Source: Sulfurospirillaceae bacterium
GTDB lineage: Bacteria; Campylobacterota; Campylobacteria; Campylobacterales; Sulfurospirillaceae
Length of the DNA: 32,455 nt
Assembly (NCBI GenBank): GCA_028693565.1
Contig: JAQUVE010000016.1
Span: 1-32,455, forward strand
Reading direction: 5' to 3'
In this document: in pieces, positions 1 through 8,096 of the stretch
Position numbering within the stretch: position 1 is the first letter of the stretch
Layout of the letters: each line of letters begins with the position of its first letter
Made by a program: the position numbers and the translations under genes
Notes under the pieces: model-generated
Told to the model about the DNA's origin: nothing
Seen by the model: only the letters and a program-made list of their open reading frames with translations
Databases searched by the model: none

Positions 1-2304
1 ATCGCCCAGTGTAAGCTTGAGCATTGTTATGAAACGTTGATTTCATTTGGGCTCAATGAAGATAAGAAATTAAGTGATATTTTTACCCTTTTAGCTTTTT
101 TATATAAGAAAAAAGGTGAGTTTGATGTAGGGCTTTTGCCAGAGAGTCCTTTTGCACCCTTAAAACCTATTTGGGATATTTTAGAGGCGATAAAAGTCCA
201 ATTTACTCTTTTGGGGTTGGGAAGTCGTGGGCTTAAGAGCTTGGAAGCCGACAGCCTTGAAACGCTACTTGGTAAAGGCTTTTTGGCACACGATGATTTT
301 GGGTATTGGGATTATAAAAAGTATGCCAACGAAAGCGTAAACGCACTTTTAGGAGAGCTTAAAGTTGCGATTTGCAAACATTGTGAAGCCAAAGAGGCTT
401 ATTTTTTAGGAGAGCTTGGTAAGTTATTTGGTGTTTTTGATAGAACCTTAAAAAGCATTGCTAAGGAATATGGTGAGCTAGGGTTCGATGATGTAACCAA
501 TATGCTTTACACTTTACTTAGGCATGAAGTTTCTAAAGATTTTCTCTATTTTAGGCTAGACGGAGAGATTGAACATCTTTTAATTGATGAGTTTCAAGAT
601 ACAAGCGTGGTGCAATATAAAATTCTTGAACCTATTATCCAAGAGATACGCTCAGGCATTGGGGTTAAACGTTTTAAAACACTTTTTTTCGTGGGTGATG
701 TGAAGCAGTCAATTTACCGCTTTCGTGGCGGGGCAAAAGAGCTTTTTGGTTATGCAAAAGAGTCTTTACAACTGGATGTAGATTCACTGGATACCAATTA
801 TCGTAGCTGTGGTCGTATCGTTACGTTTGTTAATCAGACATTTGAAGGGAAAATTCGTCATTATGAGCCTCAAAAAGTAGCTAAAAATAATGAAGAAGGC
901 TATGTGTGTGTTTGTAGGGATGATGATATTGAACGAAGTGTCTTAATGGCTATTGAAAAATTCTTGCTAGCAGGCGTTCAGGCAAAAGATATTGCGCTAT
1001 TAGTACGGACCAATAAAGATGCAAATACGATGAAACAGAGGGTTCAAGAGCATTTTGAAGGTTTACATGTAAGGCTTGAAGCAACGCTTTTATTAGTAGA
1101 ACTCAAGCGTATTAAAGCAATTATTGCATGTGTTAAATATCTTTATTTTAAAGATACTTTATATCGTGCTGAGTTTTTAACATTGATAGGCGAATCATGG
1201 AGTGAACCAATGAGTTTTTTAGGCTTTAGCCTTGATGTAAAACCATTGGTCTTAGTTGAGCATATTATGAGGGCATTTGCATTATTTGATAATAGTGTGG
1301 ATATGTTAGCTTTTTTAGAAGTAGTTTCACGTTATGAAGATGTCGAATCGTTTTTATTTGCACTTGAAGATATGAAAGATGAGGCCAAAAGTGAAGAGAG
1401 TGAAGGTCTTCGTATCCTTACGGTACATAAGTCCAAAGGATTAGAATTTGAGCATGTAATCTTATGCGATGGACTTTCCCGTGAGCTCAATCGAAGTGAG
1501 ACGATTTTGTATGAGTACGATGAGATTGCTATCAAAGGGGTTTATCTTACGATGGGCGGAAGAGAATACGTTGATCGTTTGTATGCCAATGCTAAAGATA
1601 AAGAGTTAGTTTTACGAACAGAAGATAAACTGAACGCACTTTATGTAGCTTTCACAAGGGCTAAACGTTCATTATTTGTTTGTGCAAAAGAGTCAAATAG
1701 TACTTTTGATATACTTGAATTAGATGCTCTTGAAATCGGTACTATTAGTATACCATCGAGCGAGAAGGATTTGGTATATGATGATTATCGTATTTATGCT
1801 TCTCAGAAATATGGGGCACAAGTTAAAAGTGAATACGAAGAGCAAGAGGAAACAACTGATATCGAAGCAATACATTTTGGGGTAGCGATGCACTATATGT
1901 TAGAGATGTTAGATCGTTTTGAAATGCAAAGCTTTGAGCTTGCAAAAATAGCGCTATACAATCGTTTTAGCACCATTTTGTCTCGTATGGCTCTTGAAGA
2001 AATTGTAACTCGGGTGAAGAGACTACTCTCTTGTGAAGCATTTTTAACCTTATGTGAGGGTGCCAAGCTTTATAAAGAGCAAGCTATTGCTTATCAGAAA
2101 GAGCGTAAACAGATGGACCTACTTTTAGTAAAGAGCGATAAAGTTATTGTGGTAGATTATAAAAGCTCGTTACATTGGAGTGAAAAACATGATGCGCAGG
2201 TACGTTTGTATAAGGAGGCATTAGGAAGTATTTATGCCCTTCCGATAGAAGGATATATTTGTTATCTTACGTCTGAGGGAGTAAGACTTATTTCATGTCA
2301 GTAA
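1..2304 (+). CDS. addA: AddA/RecB-like helicase-nuclease, 3' part (5' end outside window)
   Basis: The frame is open from base 1, so this is the last 767 residues of a longer protein. It is the UvrD/Rep-type helicase and nuclease subunit of the AddAB double-strand-break repair enzyme. Visible motifs are motif II DEFQDT (bases 586-603), motif III VGDVKQSIYRFRGG, motif IV NYRS, motif V TVHKSKGLEF (about 1420), motif VI YVAFTRAKR (about 1640), and a C-terminal PD-(D/E)XK nuclease motif VDYKSS (about 2150). The Walker A motif must lie upstream of the window. An internal TTG at 37 could be mistaken for a start, but homologous sequence continues before it. RplM follows in the same direction after 90 bases. 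In Campylobacter the same gene precedes rplM-rpsI, which supports addA over a generic UvrD helicase. Confidence 0.9.
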   Translation: MAQCKLEHCYETLISFGLNEDKKLSDIFTLLAFLYKKKGEFDVGLLPESPFAPLKPIWDILEAIKVQFTLLGLGSRGLKSLEADSLETLLGKGFLAHDDFGYWDYKKYANESVNALLGELKVAICKHCEAKEAYFLGELGKLFGVFDRTLKSIAKEYGELGFDDVTNMLYTLLRHEVSKDFLYFRLDGEIEHLLIDEFQDTSVVQYKILEPIIQEIRSGIGVKRFKTLFFVGDVKQSIYRFRGGAKELFGYAKESLQLDVDSLDTNYRSCGRIVTFVNQTFEGKIRHYEPQKVAKNNEEGYVCVCRDDDIERSVLMAIEKFLLAGVQAKDIALLVRTNKDANTMKQRVQEHFEGLHVRLEATLLLVELKRIKAIIACVKYLYFKDTLYRAEFLTLIGESWSEPMSFLGFSLDVKPLVLVEHIMRAFALFDNSVDMLAFLEVVSRYEDVESFLFALEDMKDEAKSEESEGLRILTVHKSKGLEFEHVILCDGLSRELNRSETILYEYDEIAIKGVYLTMGGREYVDRLYANAKDKELVLRTEDKLNALYVAFTRAKRSLFVCAKESNSTFDILELDALEIGTISIPSSEKDLVYDDYRIYASQKYGAQVKSEYEEQEETTDIEAIHFGVAMHYMLEMLDRFEMQSFELAKIALYNRFSTILSRMALEEIVTRVKRLLSCEAFLTLCEGAKLYKEQAIAYQKERKQMDLLLVKSDKVIVVDYKSSLHWSEKHDAQVRLYKEALGSIYALPIEGYICYLTSEGVRLISCQ

Positions 2305-2308
2305 AACT

Positions 2309-2314
2309 TATAAT
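2309..2314 (+). promoter_or_regulatory. Candidate -10 element for rplM-rpsI
   Basis: A perfect TATAAT lies 5 bases after the addA stop and about 80 bases before rplM. No good -35 is visible, which is common in this group. A weaker AT-rich alternative lies around 2330. This is inferred from sequence only. Confidence 0.5.
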
Positions 2315-2394
2315 ATACTTAATTTAAGCTATATAAAAGGTTAAATTCAATACACTTTCACTTCGTTAAATAAATAAGTCAAAGGTTATGACAG

Positions 2395-2826
2395 ATGAAA
2401 GCTACACTAGCGATTAAGCCAAGCGAAGTAAAACGCGACTGGATCGTAGTGGATGCTGCTGGTAAGAGATTTGGAAAAGTGCTTACAGAAGTAGCTACAC
2501 TGCTTAGAGGAAAACATAAACCTTACTTTACACCCAATGTTGATTGTGGTGATTTCGTTATTATTATTAATGCGGAAAAAGTAGAGTTTAGTGGAACAAA
2601 ATTACAAACTAAATTGTATCACAGACATACTGGATACTTTGGCGGTGTCAAAACTGACAAATTGGTTGATCTTTTGAACAATAATCCAGCAAAATTGTAT
2701 AGACTTGCCGTAAGAGGCATGTTGCCAAAAACAACACTTGCTAAAGATATGATCAAAAAACTGAAAGTTTACGCAGGTAGTGAGCATCCTCATACTGCAC
2801 AAGTTAGCAAGGCAGAGGTAAAGTAA
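2395..2826 (+). CDS. rplM: 50S ribosomal protein L13
   Basis: The 143-residue length is typical of bacterial L13. The protein begins [20 protein letters not shown] and has the family features [19 protein letters not shown], the [10 protein letters not shown] segment and the AVRGMLPK motif. L13 is an early-assembling 23S rRNA-binding protein of the large subunit. An AAAGG Shine-Dalgarno sequence (2381-2385) precedes the ATG. An ATG at 2388 is in another frame and is ignored. The next gene, rpsI, starts 1 base after the stop, the universal L13-S9 pair, so the two are co-transcribed and probably translationally coupled. Confidence 0.98.
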   Translation: MKATLAIKPSEVKRDWIVVDAAGKRFGKVLTEVATLLRGKHKPYFTPNVDCGDFVIIINAEKVEFSGTKLQTKLYHRHTGYFGGVKTDKLVDLLNNNPAKLYRLAVRGMLPKTTLAKDMIKKLKVYAGSEHPHTAQVSKAEVK

Positions 2827-2827
2827 C

Positions 2828-3220
2828 ATGGCAAAAGTATACGCAACAGGTAAAAGAAAAACTGCTATTGCTAAGGTTTGGGTTACAGCTCCTGGCACTG
2901 GTAAAATAGAAGTAAATGGTATTGATTTTGAAGCGTGGTTAGGTGGTCATGAGACGATTAAAATGCGTGTTCGCCAGCCCCTAGTACTTACAAAACAATT
3001 AACAAGTTTTGATATTAAAGCAAACACATTGGGTGGCGGTTATTCTGCACAAGCAGATGCATTACGCCATGGTATTTCTAAAGCACTCTCTTCTATGGAT
3101 GCTGATTTTAGAGCTATCTTAAAACCATTTGGGTTACTAACACGTGATTCACGTGTTGTTGAGCGTAAAAAATACGGTCGTAAAAAAGCAAGAAGAAGTC
3201 CTCAGTTCTCAAAACGTTAA
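2828..3220 (+). CDS. rpsI: 30S ribosomal protein S9
   Basis: The 130-residue protein has the S9 signature: an N-terminal [14 protein letters not shown] segment, a central [19 protein letters not shown] motif, and the invariant basic tail ending SPQFSKR. That tail reaches the ribosomal P site and contacts tRNA. The gene is complete and begins one base after the rplM stop. It is followed by a cluster of hairpins ending in a strong intrinsic terminator, so it is the last gene of the addA/rplM/rpsI run. Confidence 0.98.
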   Translation: MAKVYATGKRKTAIAKVWVTAPGTGKIEVNGIDFEAWLGGHETIKMRVRQPLVLTKQLTSFDIKANTLGGGYSAQADALRHGISKALSSMDADFRAILKPFGLLTRDSRVVERKKYGRKKARRSPQFSKR

Positions 3221-3277
3221 TGATTGCTTCACGGGAATTATTAAAAGTTTCCTTAAAAACGTTAATCGTTTTTTTGC

Positions 3278-3297
3278 AAAAGTCTTTCGGGACTTTT
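3278..3297 (+). other. UUCG-loop hairpin downstream of rpsI
   Basis: AAAAGTC (3278-3284) pairs with GACTTTT (3291-3297). A T-G pair inside the stem leaves a TTCG tetraloop. A weaker AAAAACG/CGTTTTT hairpin sits just upstream (3255-3273). These hairpins precede the main terminator and may protect the mRNA 3' end or act as auxiliary terminators. Confidence 0.55.
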
Positions 3298-3302
3298 ATT
3301 CT

Positions 3303-3338
3303 TTATGCAAGGGTTTTCCCTTGCATAAGTCTTTTTTT
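3303..3338 (+). terminator. Rho-independent terminator of rplM-rpsI
   Basis: A perfect 11-bp stem (3303-3313 with 3318-3328) with a TTTT loop is followed by a T-run (3332-3338). It is among the best intrinsic terminators in the window. The next gene starts 27 bases later on the same strand. Confidence 0.92.
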
Positions 3339-3364
3339 CTCACAAGAAATTTTAGGAGAATATC

Positions 3365-3796
3365 ATGACTGGTATTCGTCTCGCAACTATTAATGACACC
3401 AAAAGTATTCAAACGTTATTAGCTCAACTTGATTATCTTAATACGCAATCATTTATCGTTCAAAAATTTCACACTCTTTTAAACCACCCAGATGCCATCA
3501 CCTTGATTTATGAGATAAATGACACGGTTGTGGCTTTTCTTTCTTTGCATTTTATTCCACAAATTGCGCTTGAAGGTGATTTCATGCGTATTAGTTATTT
3601 TGTTGTCGAGGAAAGTGCTCGGGGTAAGCTCATCGGGCAAGAACTGGAAGCCTATTGCGAAGGTGAAGCAAAAAAACGACACTGTAATCGAATCGAAGTG
3701 CATTGCCATACAAGACGAAAAGATGCCCATCGTTTTTACGAAAGGCAAGGCTATAGTGAATCACCCAAATATTTTATCAAATTGCTTAATAAGTAG
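3365..3796 (+). CDS. GNAT-family N-acetyltransferase
   Basis: The 143-residue protein has the GNAT fold. The acetyl-CoA-binding motif A is at about residues 79-95 (a beta strand ending VVEE, then ARGKLIGQEL), and the late motif HRFYERQGY is at about residues 122-130, as in many small-molecule or protein acetyltransferases. The substrate cannot be deduced. AGGAGA (3354-3359) is a good ribosome-binding site. Its 3' end overlaps the convergent small membrane-protein gene by 11 bases. No promoter stands out between the upstream terminator and this start, so expression may depend on read-through or a promoter hidden in the hairpin region. Confidence 0.85.
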   Translation: MTGIRLATINDTKSIQTLLAQLDYLNTQSFIVQKFHTLLNHPDAITLIYEINDTVVAFLSLHFIPQIALEGDFMRISYFVVEESARGKLIGQELEAYCEGEAKKRHCNRIEVHCHTRRKDAHRFYERQGYSESPKYFIKLLNK

Positions 3797-4070
3797 CTAA
3801 TTTCTGTATTAATGCTTTAACTTCATTTTCATCAAAAAATAGATTGAACTCTAACTCTTTAGCAAAATCTTTTAAGAGTGCAATTTTTTTTGCTTGTCTC
3901 TCTTGGTCATTTTCAACATCTGCAAGTTCAGTAAGAAGTCTTTTTTGATAACTTTGGCGTATCTCTTCTTGTTTTTGTTCTTTAGACTTAGGTTTTTTTT
4001 TAGGTTTAAGCAACAAAAATGAAAAGCCAAGTAGGATGAGTATTGCTATAGTATTATAAAATGTTTCCAC
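3786..4070 (-). CDS. Small membrane-anchored charged protein, unknown function
   Basis: The 94-residue protein has one N-terminal transmembrane helix (residues about 6-21), then a very basic segment rich in Lys (KPKKKPKSKEQK) and a long charged helix, probably a coiled coil facing the cytoplasm. I do not recognise the family. The start is GTG at 4068-4070, with AAAGG about 7 bases upstream on the minus strand. It is convergent with the GNAT gene and overlaps its last 11 bases. A membrane anchor plus a charged coiled coil would suit a scaffold or small accessory protein, but nothing in the sequence fixes a role. Confidence 0.7.
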   Translation of the reverse strand: METFYNTIAILILLGFSFLLLKPKKKPKSKEQKQEEIRQSYQKRLLTELADVENDQERQAKKIALLKDFAKELEFNLFFDENEVKALIQKLATY

Positions 4071-4157
4071 AAAAAACCTTTACACATAAGAGAATTTAAG
4101 TATTTCATATGTAAATGATTCTACACTAGTTTGACTTAGAGTAGGGGTATTAAAAGA

Positions 4158-4190
4158 TAAGAGCGCATTCTTTATTAAAATGCGCTCTTA
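4158..4190 (-). terminator. Intrinsic terminator after the Cys-repeat gene
   Basis: A perfect 12-bp stem (4158-4169 with 4179-4190, core AAGAGCGCAT) has a 9-base loop. Read on the minus strand it is followed by TTTT. It lies 10 bases beyond the stop of the gene at 4200-5567 and would close the lipoprotein/Cys-repeat unit. Confidence 0.85.
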
Positions 4191-4199
4191 ATATGTGGG

Positions 4200-5567
4200 C
4201 TATTGTTTCACAGCTTGACAACGCTGAGAATTTAAAATGGTTTTAATATCAGAATACATTTTTTCAAGTTGTTGTGTGTCAGGGGAAAATGTTGGACCAT
4301 GCATATCAATGATACCAATTAATTTACTAAGTTCTCCTTCGAAGGCTCCAATATCAGCAATGCCCGCATCAAGTAGTTGAAGATTGAGGTTGATGTCAAG
4401 ATTTGGCAAGCTTGTATTGACAGCTAGATTAAGTTTGTTGATGATTGGTTTGACTAAAGTATTTGCTTGGTTTTCTAAATCATGAATGAGTGAGCCCAAT
4501 CCAATTTTTTTAAGAGCCGAATAGATTGTTGAACTGAGTATGGATTCAATTTTCTTTTCTATAGCATCTGTTCCTTTGAGTCCATCTGCAACTGACATTC
4601 CAATATCAACGCTACATGTTTGTACCCCACATGGGTAAGGTACTTTTTCGGTACATGTTTTTACCCCACATGGATAGTGGCATGTGGTAATACCGCAATT
4701 TTTCTTACACATTTTTGTTCCACAAGGGTAAGATTGATCATGGTAGCATATCTTAGCGCCACATGGATATTCCGCTTTTACACTAATACGTTTATCAAGG
4801 ATATGCTCTAATTCTTTGAGGGTACTGTATAGCGGGTCCAATTTTCCTAACAACCGCATCAATGGATCTTCGAGTTGGCGAATTTTTTCAATTTCGCTCA
4901 TAATGGCTTGCATCGACTTTTGTGGTACTTGTTTGACGGAATCGTAGGTATTGTTAATGCGTGTCATTTTACTATCTATATCGAGGTAAACACTGCGAGA
5001 GTTATTTAAAATACTGATAATCATATCATCATGATCACATTGTGAAACCTTGCCCACAGCATCAATATAGCTGATACCACTACGCCTAAAAGCATCTTCA
5101 GCGTCAACGAGCGTTGATGCTACTTTTTCCGCTTTTTGTGTTGCATTTAACAGAGGTACGATTTTAGCATCAATGTTACCCATCGTTTGTGCGGCTTTTG
5201 TAACCGGTTGATGAATCGACTCAAGATTGGATTTTAGTTTTTGTGCATCAACTCTCGTTTGTGGTACTTGTTCTGCCGCAGTTAACCCTTTTTCGACAAC
5301 TGTTAGCGCATTATCAAGCGTTTTTAATGCTTGTGACGTTCGATGTACAATCATTAAGGCTTGTCCAAAATCTATCAAAGCTTTATCCACCTGATGGGTA
5401 TTATCCATGAGGAGTTTTGACTCTTGAGAAAATACACTTCCTTCATTAAAGAAAGCTTTAGAAGCACTCATAAATGCTTCATCATTATCGGCATACACGA
5501 ATGTATTGCATAGTAATAGTGTGCACAATCCCATAAACAATTGTAGAAAATATGGCTTAGTTGACAT
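4200..5567 (-). CDS. Exported protein with five CG-x3-C motifs, unknown function
   Basis: The 455-residue protein has a signal peptide (residues 1-26, cleavage after VYA). Residues 30-260 are mostly helical and likely form coiled coil. A compact Cys-rich block spans 267-318 with five motifs of the form (YP or KN)-C-G-x3-C, starting at Cys269, 282, 291, 300 and 313. The spacing is symmetric (13, 9, 9, 13). A helical C-terminal region follows to 455. Only two other mature-chain cysteines exist (177, 450). No CxxCH heme motif is present. Ten clustered periplasmic cysteines suggest a disulfide-knotted or metal-binding module; this is inference. The start has a strong AGGAGGAT Shine-Dalgarno sequence. 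A lipoprotein gene lies 76 bases upstream on the same strand. I do not recognise the family. Confidence 0.8.
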   Translation of the reverse strand: MSTKPYFLQLFMGLCTLLLCNTFVYADNDEAFMSASKAFFNEGSVFSQESKLLMDNTHQVDKALIDFGQALMIVHRTSQALKTLDNALTVVEKGLTAAEQVPQTRVDAQKLKSNLESIHQPVTKAAQTMGNIDAKIVPLLNATQKAEKVASTLVDAEDAFRRSGISYIDAVGKVSQCDHDDMIISILNNSRSVYLDIDSKMTRINNTYDSVKQVPQKSMQAIMSEIEKIRQLEDPLMRLLGKLDPLYSTLKELEHILDKRISVKAEYPCGAKICYHDQSYPCGTKMCKKNCGITTCHYPCGVKTCTEKVPYPCGVQTCSVDIGMSVADGLKGTDAIEKKIESILSSTIYSALKKIGLGSLIHDLENQANTLVKPIINKLNLAVNTSLPNLDINLNLQLLDAGIADIGAFEGELSKLIGIIDMHGPTFSPDTQQLEKMYSDIKTILNSQRCQAVKQ

Positions 5568-5643
5568 TCTATCCTCCTATTATACTGAGACAATCATTGC
5601 ATCAATGAAACCTAAAACCTCTGTTAATTAACGATGTTATCTT

Positions 5644-6240
5644 CTATTTGGTGTTAAAATTATCAAAGCTGTTGTATTTATCTTTACTATAGGAGTTATC
5701 CGAATCACTTGTATCGTAGACAGAGTTCTGCTGATTTATTTGTGGACTTGGCGAAACACCTTGAGAGGCAGCACCATCGGATTTTGTCAATGGCGCGATG
5801 GCGATAAGCTTATCTAAGAAGAGTTTATAAAGAGTGATCGTTTCTTCTTTGCTAAGATTGTGATTTAAGGAGAGTTCACATACACGGTACATAAATTCTC
5901 GCGTAATTAAAACCAATGGGTCTCTTCCACCAAGGGATAGTGCAGCATTGCTTGAAGTGGTACCAATACTCTCTTTTGATATTCCTGTACCAAACCCAAA
6001 AGAGATACCCTCCTGAGGCGCACTAATAGCATCACTTTCCCGTGCTGCACAAAATCGAGTTAGATCATTAGGTGTCTTGATAAGATTGGTTTCTGTATCT
6101 TCAGCAACAGTGTGTGTTGTTAATCCAGCTACTGTATAAGTTTGTGCAGGCGACACGGTAGTATTACTACATGCGCTCAAGAAAAAAAGAGGTAGAAATC
6201 CATACGTGAAAGTGATAAAAAGCAGTTCAAAGTAGCGCAT
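5644..6240 (-). CDS. Lipoprotein, unknown function
   Basis: The 198-residue protein starts with a lipoprotein signal peptide with lipobox LSAC, lipidated at Cys24. The mature part has RFCAARESDAIS, a Gly/Ser-rich stretch, then REFMYRVCELSLNH, and a low-complexity Asn/Ser/Asp tail. The pattern R-F-C-A ... R-x-x-M-Y-R-x-C-E resembles that of some lipoproteins in other proteobacteria, but I cannot name the family. The two mature cysteines in those motifs may form a disulfide. The ribosome-binding site is AGAAGGA before the ATG. The Cys-repeat gene follows 76 bases downstream on the same strand and ends at a shared terminator, so the two are probably one unit at the cell envelope. Confidence 0.75.
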   Translation of the reverse strand: MRYFELLFITFTYGFLPLFFLSACSNTTVSPAQTYTVAGLTTHTVAEDTETNLIKTPNDLTRFCAARESDAISAPQEGISFGFGTGISKESIGTTSSNAALSLGGRDPLVLITREFMYRVCELSLNHNLSKEETITLYKLFLDKLIAIAPLTKSDGAASQGVSPSPQINQQNSVYDTSDSDNSYSKDKYNSFDNFNTK

Positions 6241-6412
6241 ATTAGATCCTTCTTAATGAAAATCAGATTAAAAAAGAAAAGCCAAAAACACTACAATAAA
6301 TTAAAAAAATCTTTATAAAAAAGTTATTTATAATTTTTAATAATTGTAATACAATGTGAATGGAAAGTCAATCATTTTAGATACATCTATCTATTTTTAA
6401 ACCACTTTTGTG

Positions 6413-6418
6413 TAAAAT
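6413..6418 (+). promoter_or_regulatory. Candidate -10 element for purT
   Basis: TAAAAT with an immediately preceding TG lies 29 bases before the purT ATG. The 206-base divergent gap (6241-6446) is otherwise very AT-rich, and I see no operator or RNA in it. Confidence 0.45.
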
Positions 6419-6446
6419 TTTCTAAATCAAATCAGAAGAGGTTAAG

Positions 6447-7607
6447 ATGCAATTTACAACTCCTTTAAAAAGCAACAGTACCAAAATTATGTTAGTAGGA
6501 AGTGGTGAACTTGGTAAAGAGGTGGTTATCGAGGCAACACGTTTAGGCATTGAAACCGTTGCTGTTGATTCATATCCAAACGCACCAGCACATTTAGTGG
6601 CCAATAAAAGTTACGTTATCAATATGAAAAACAAAGAAGAGCTTTTAGAAGTCATTCGTCGTGAAAAACCAACCTATATCTTGCCTGAGGTCGAAGCGTT
6701 AAGCATAGAGGCATTAATTGAAGCAGAAAAAGAAGGTTTTTGTGTTATTCCTAATGCAGATGCCGTTAAAAAAACAATGAATCGTAAAAATATTCGTGAA
6801 TTTGCCGCTGAAAAATTAGGACTTAAAACCAGTGATTATGTTTTTGTAAAAACGTTTGAAGCACTAAAAGAAGCGACACAAAAGTTAGGCATTCCATGCG
6901 TTGTGAAACCTGTGATGAGCTCATCTGGTCATGGACAAAGTGTCATCCGAAATGAATCTGACATCCAAAAATCTTGGGAAATTGCTAAAGAAGCACGCGG
7001 TGATGCAAGTGAACTTATTGTTGAGGCATTTGTGCCATTTGACTATGAGATCACGCTTTTAACCGTTCGCAATGGTAAAGAGACCATTTTTTGCGAGCCT
7101 ATCGGGCATATCCAAGAAAACGGTGATTATGTGCTGAGTTGGCAACCAGTTCCTATGAAGCCTGAAGTGTTGGCTAAAGCGCAAGTCATGGCAAAAGCTG
7201 TTACTGATGGACTCGGTGGCCGTGGTTTATTTGGTGTGGAATTTTTTGTCAAAGATGATGAGGTTTACTTTAGTGAACTTAGTCCTCGCCCTCATGATAC
7301 AGGCATGGTCACGCTTATCACACAAAGCCAGAGCGAATTTGCGTTACATGTCAGAGCAGTACTTGGCTTACCGCTTGATTTTACATTTTATGGCTCTGGT
7401 GCGAGTGGCGCGTTTAAAAGCCTTGAAGAAGCACATATGCCAACACTGAGTATCCCTGAAAGCGCTTTCTCAAAAAACTCTTTTGTTCGTGTTTTTGGAA
7501 AACCTGTCAGCCATATGGGTCGCCGTATGGCTGTAGCTTTGGTGCTTGATGAAGTGGAAGCGGCTAAGAAAAAAGCCAAAGAAATTGTCTCAGCAATTAT
7601 CGGATAA
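6447..7607 (+). CDS. purT: Formate-dependent phosphoribosylglycinamide formyltransferase 2
   Basis: The 386-residue ATP-grasp enzyme makes formyl-GAR from GAR, ATP and formate in purine synthesis, a folate-independent alternative to PurN. The length matches E. coli PurT (about 392). Visible features are the N-terminal nucleotide loop GSGELGKE (residues 18-25), the ATP-grasp segment with [14 protein letters not shown], and the C-terminal metal/ATP block [11 protein letters not shown] followed by [14 protein letters not shown]. These separate it from the related PurK. The ribosome-binding site AAGAGG is at 6436-6441. Direct use of formate suits an anaerobe or microaerophile that uses formate. 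A DUF523 gene begins immediately after its stop codon (TAAATG). Confidence 0.95.
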   Translation: MQFTTPLKSNSTKIMLVGSGELGKEVVIEATRLGIETVAVDSYPNAPAHLVANKSYVINMKNKEELLEVIRREKPTYILPEVEALSIEALIEAEKEGFCVIPNADAVKKTMNRKNIREFAAEKLGLKTSDYVFVKTFEALKEATQKLGIPCVVKPVMSSSGHGQSVIRNESDIQKSWEIAKEARGDASELIVEAFVPFDYEITLLTVRNGKETIFCEPIGHIQENGDYVLSWQPVPMKPEVLAKAQVMAKAVTDGLGGRGLFGVEFFVKDDEVYFSELSPRPHDTGMVTLITQSQSEFALHVRAVLGLPLDFTFYGSGASGAFKSLEEAHMPTLSIPESAFSKNSFVRVFGKPVSHMGRRMAVALVLDEVEAAKKKAKEIVSAIIG

Positions 7608-8075
7608 ATGAAGCCAAAAATCTTAATTAGTGCTTGTTTGATCGGCGAAAATGTCAAATACGATGGTGGACACAACGCTTTAGATAATCGCATCATCAAT
7701 CAATGGAAAGAAGAAGGCCTTTTGGTTTCTCTCTGTCCTGAAGTATTAGGCGGTCTTAGTGTGCCAAGGCCTGCTTGTGAAGTGATTGAGGGGGCAAACA
7801 AAGTTGTTTGTAAAACGGGTGAAGATGTGACGCAAGAGTTTACCAAAGGGGCACGAAAGAGTTTGCGTATTGCCCAAGAAGAAGGTGTTTGTATGGCGAT
7901 TTTAAAGGCTAGAAGTCCTTCATGCGGCAAAGATATTATTTATGATGGTACTTTTACACACACGCATGTCAATGATTCTGGTATGACATGTAAGCTTCTC
8001 CAACAAAACGGTATTACCGTTTTTAGTGAAGAAGAGCTCTCTTTAGCCGAAGCATTTTGGAAGCAAAAAGGGTAA
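7608..8075 (+). CDS. DUF523 family protein
   Basis: The 155-residue protein matches the DUF523 pattern: ISACLIGENVKYDGG at the N-terminus, LCPEVLGGLSVPRPACEV in the middle, and ARSPSCGKDIIYDG near residue 105. The conserved cysteines (Cys10, the PRPAC and SPSCG cysteines) suggest metal or substrate binding, but the family function is not established to my knowledge. The ATG abuts the purT stop with no gap, so the two are probably coupled. The stop codon lies in the loop of a long palindrome shared with the convergent alcohol dehydrogenase gene. Confidence 0.9.
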   Translation: MKPKILISACLIGENVKYDGGHNALDNRIINQWKEEGLLVSLCPEVLGGLSVPRPACEVIEGANKVVCKTGEDVTQEFTKGARKSLRIAQEEGVCMAILKARSPSCGKDIIYDGTFTHTHVNDSGMTCKLLQQNGITVFSEEELSLAEAFWKQKG

Positions 8076-8093
8076 CTTCCTTTTTGCTTCCAA
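8057..8093. terminator. 15-bp palindrome between convergent genes
   Basis: A perfect 15-bp stem (8057-8071 with 8079-8093) has a 7-base loop that contains the DUF523 TAA stop. It ends 3 bases before the stop of the convergent dehydrogenase gene. T-tracts are inside the stem arms rather than after them, so termination strength is uncertain. It can form on both strands. Confidence 0.65.
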
Positions 8094-8096
8094 TGA

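Noticed and set aside
37-39. TTG at 37 as the start of the AddA gene
   Set aside because: The frame is open to base 1 and the Walker A part of the helicase is missing, so the gene begins outside the window.
4620-4770. Apparent tandem DNA repeats (CCACATGG-type units)
   Set aside because: They are the coding image of the five CG-x3-C motifs and are not equally spaced at DNA level, so they are treated as a protein feature, not a satellite or CRISPR.
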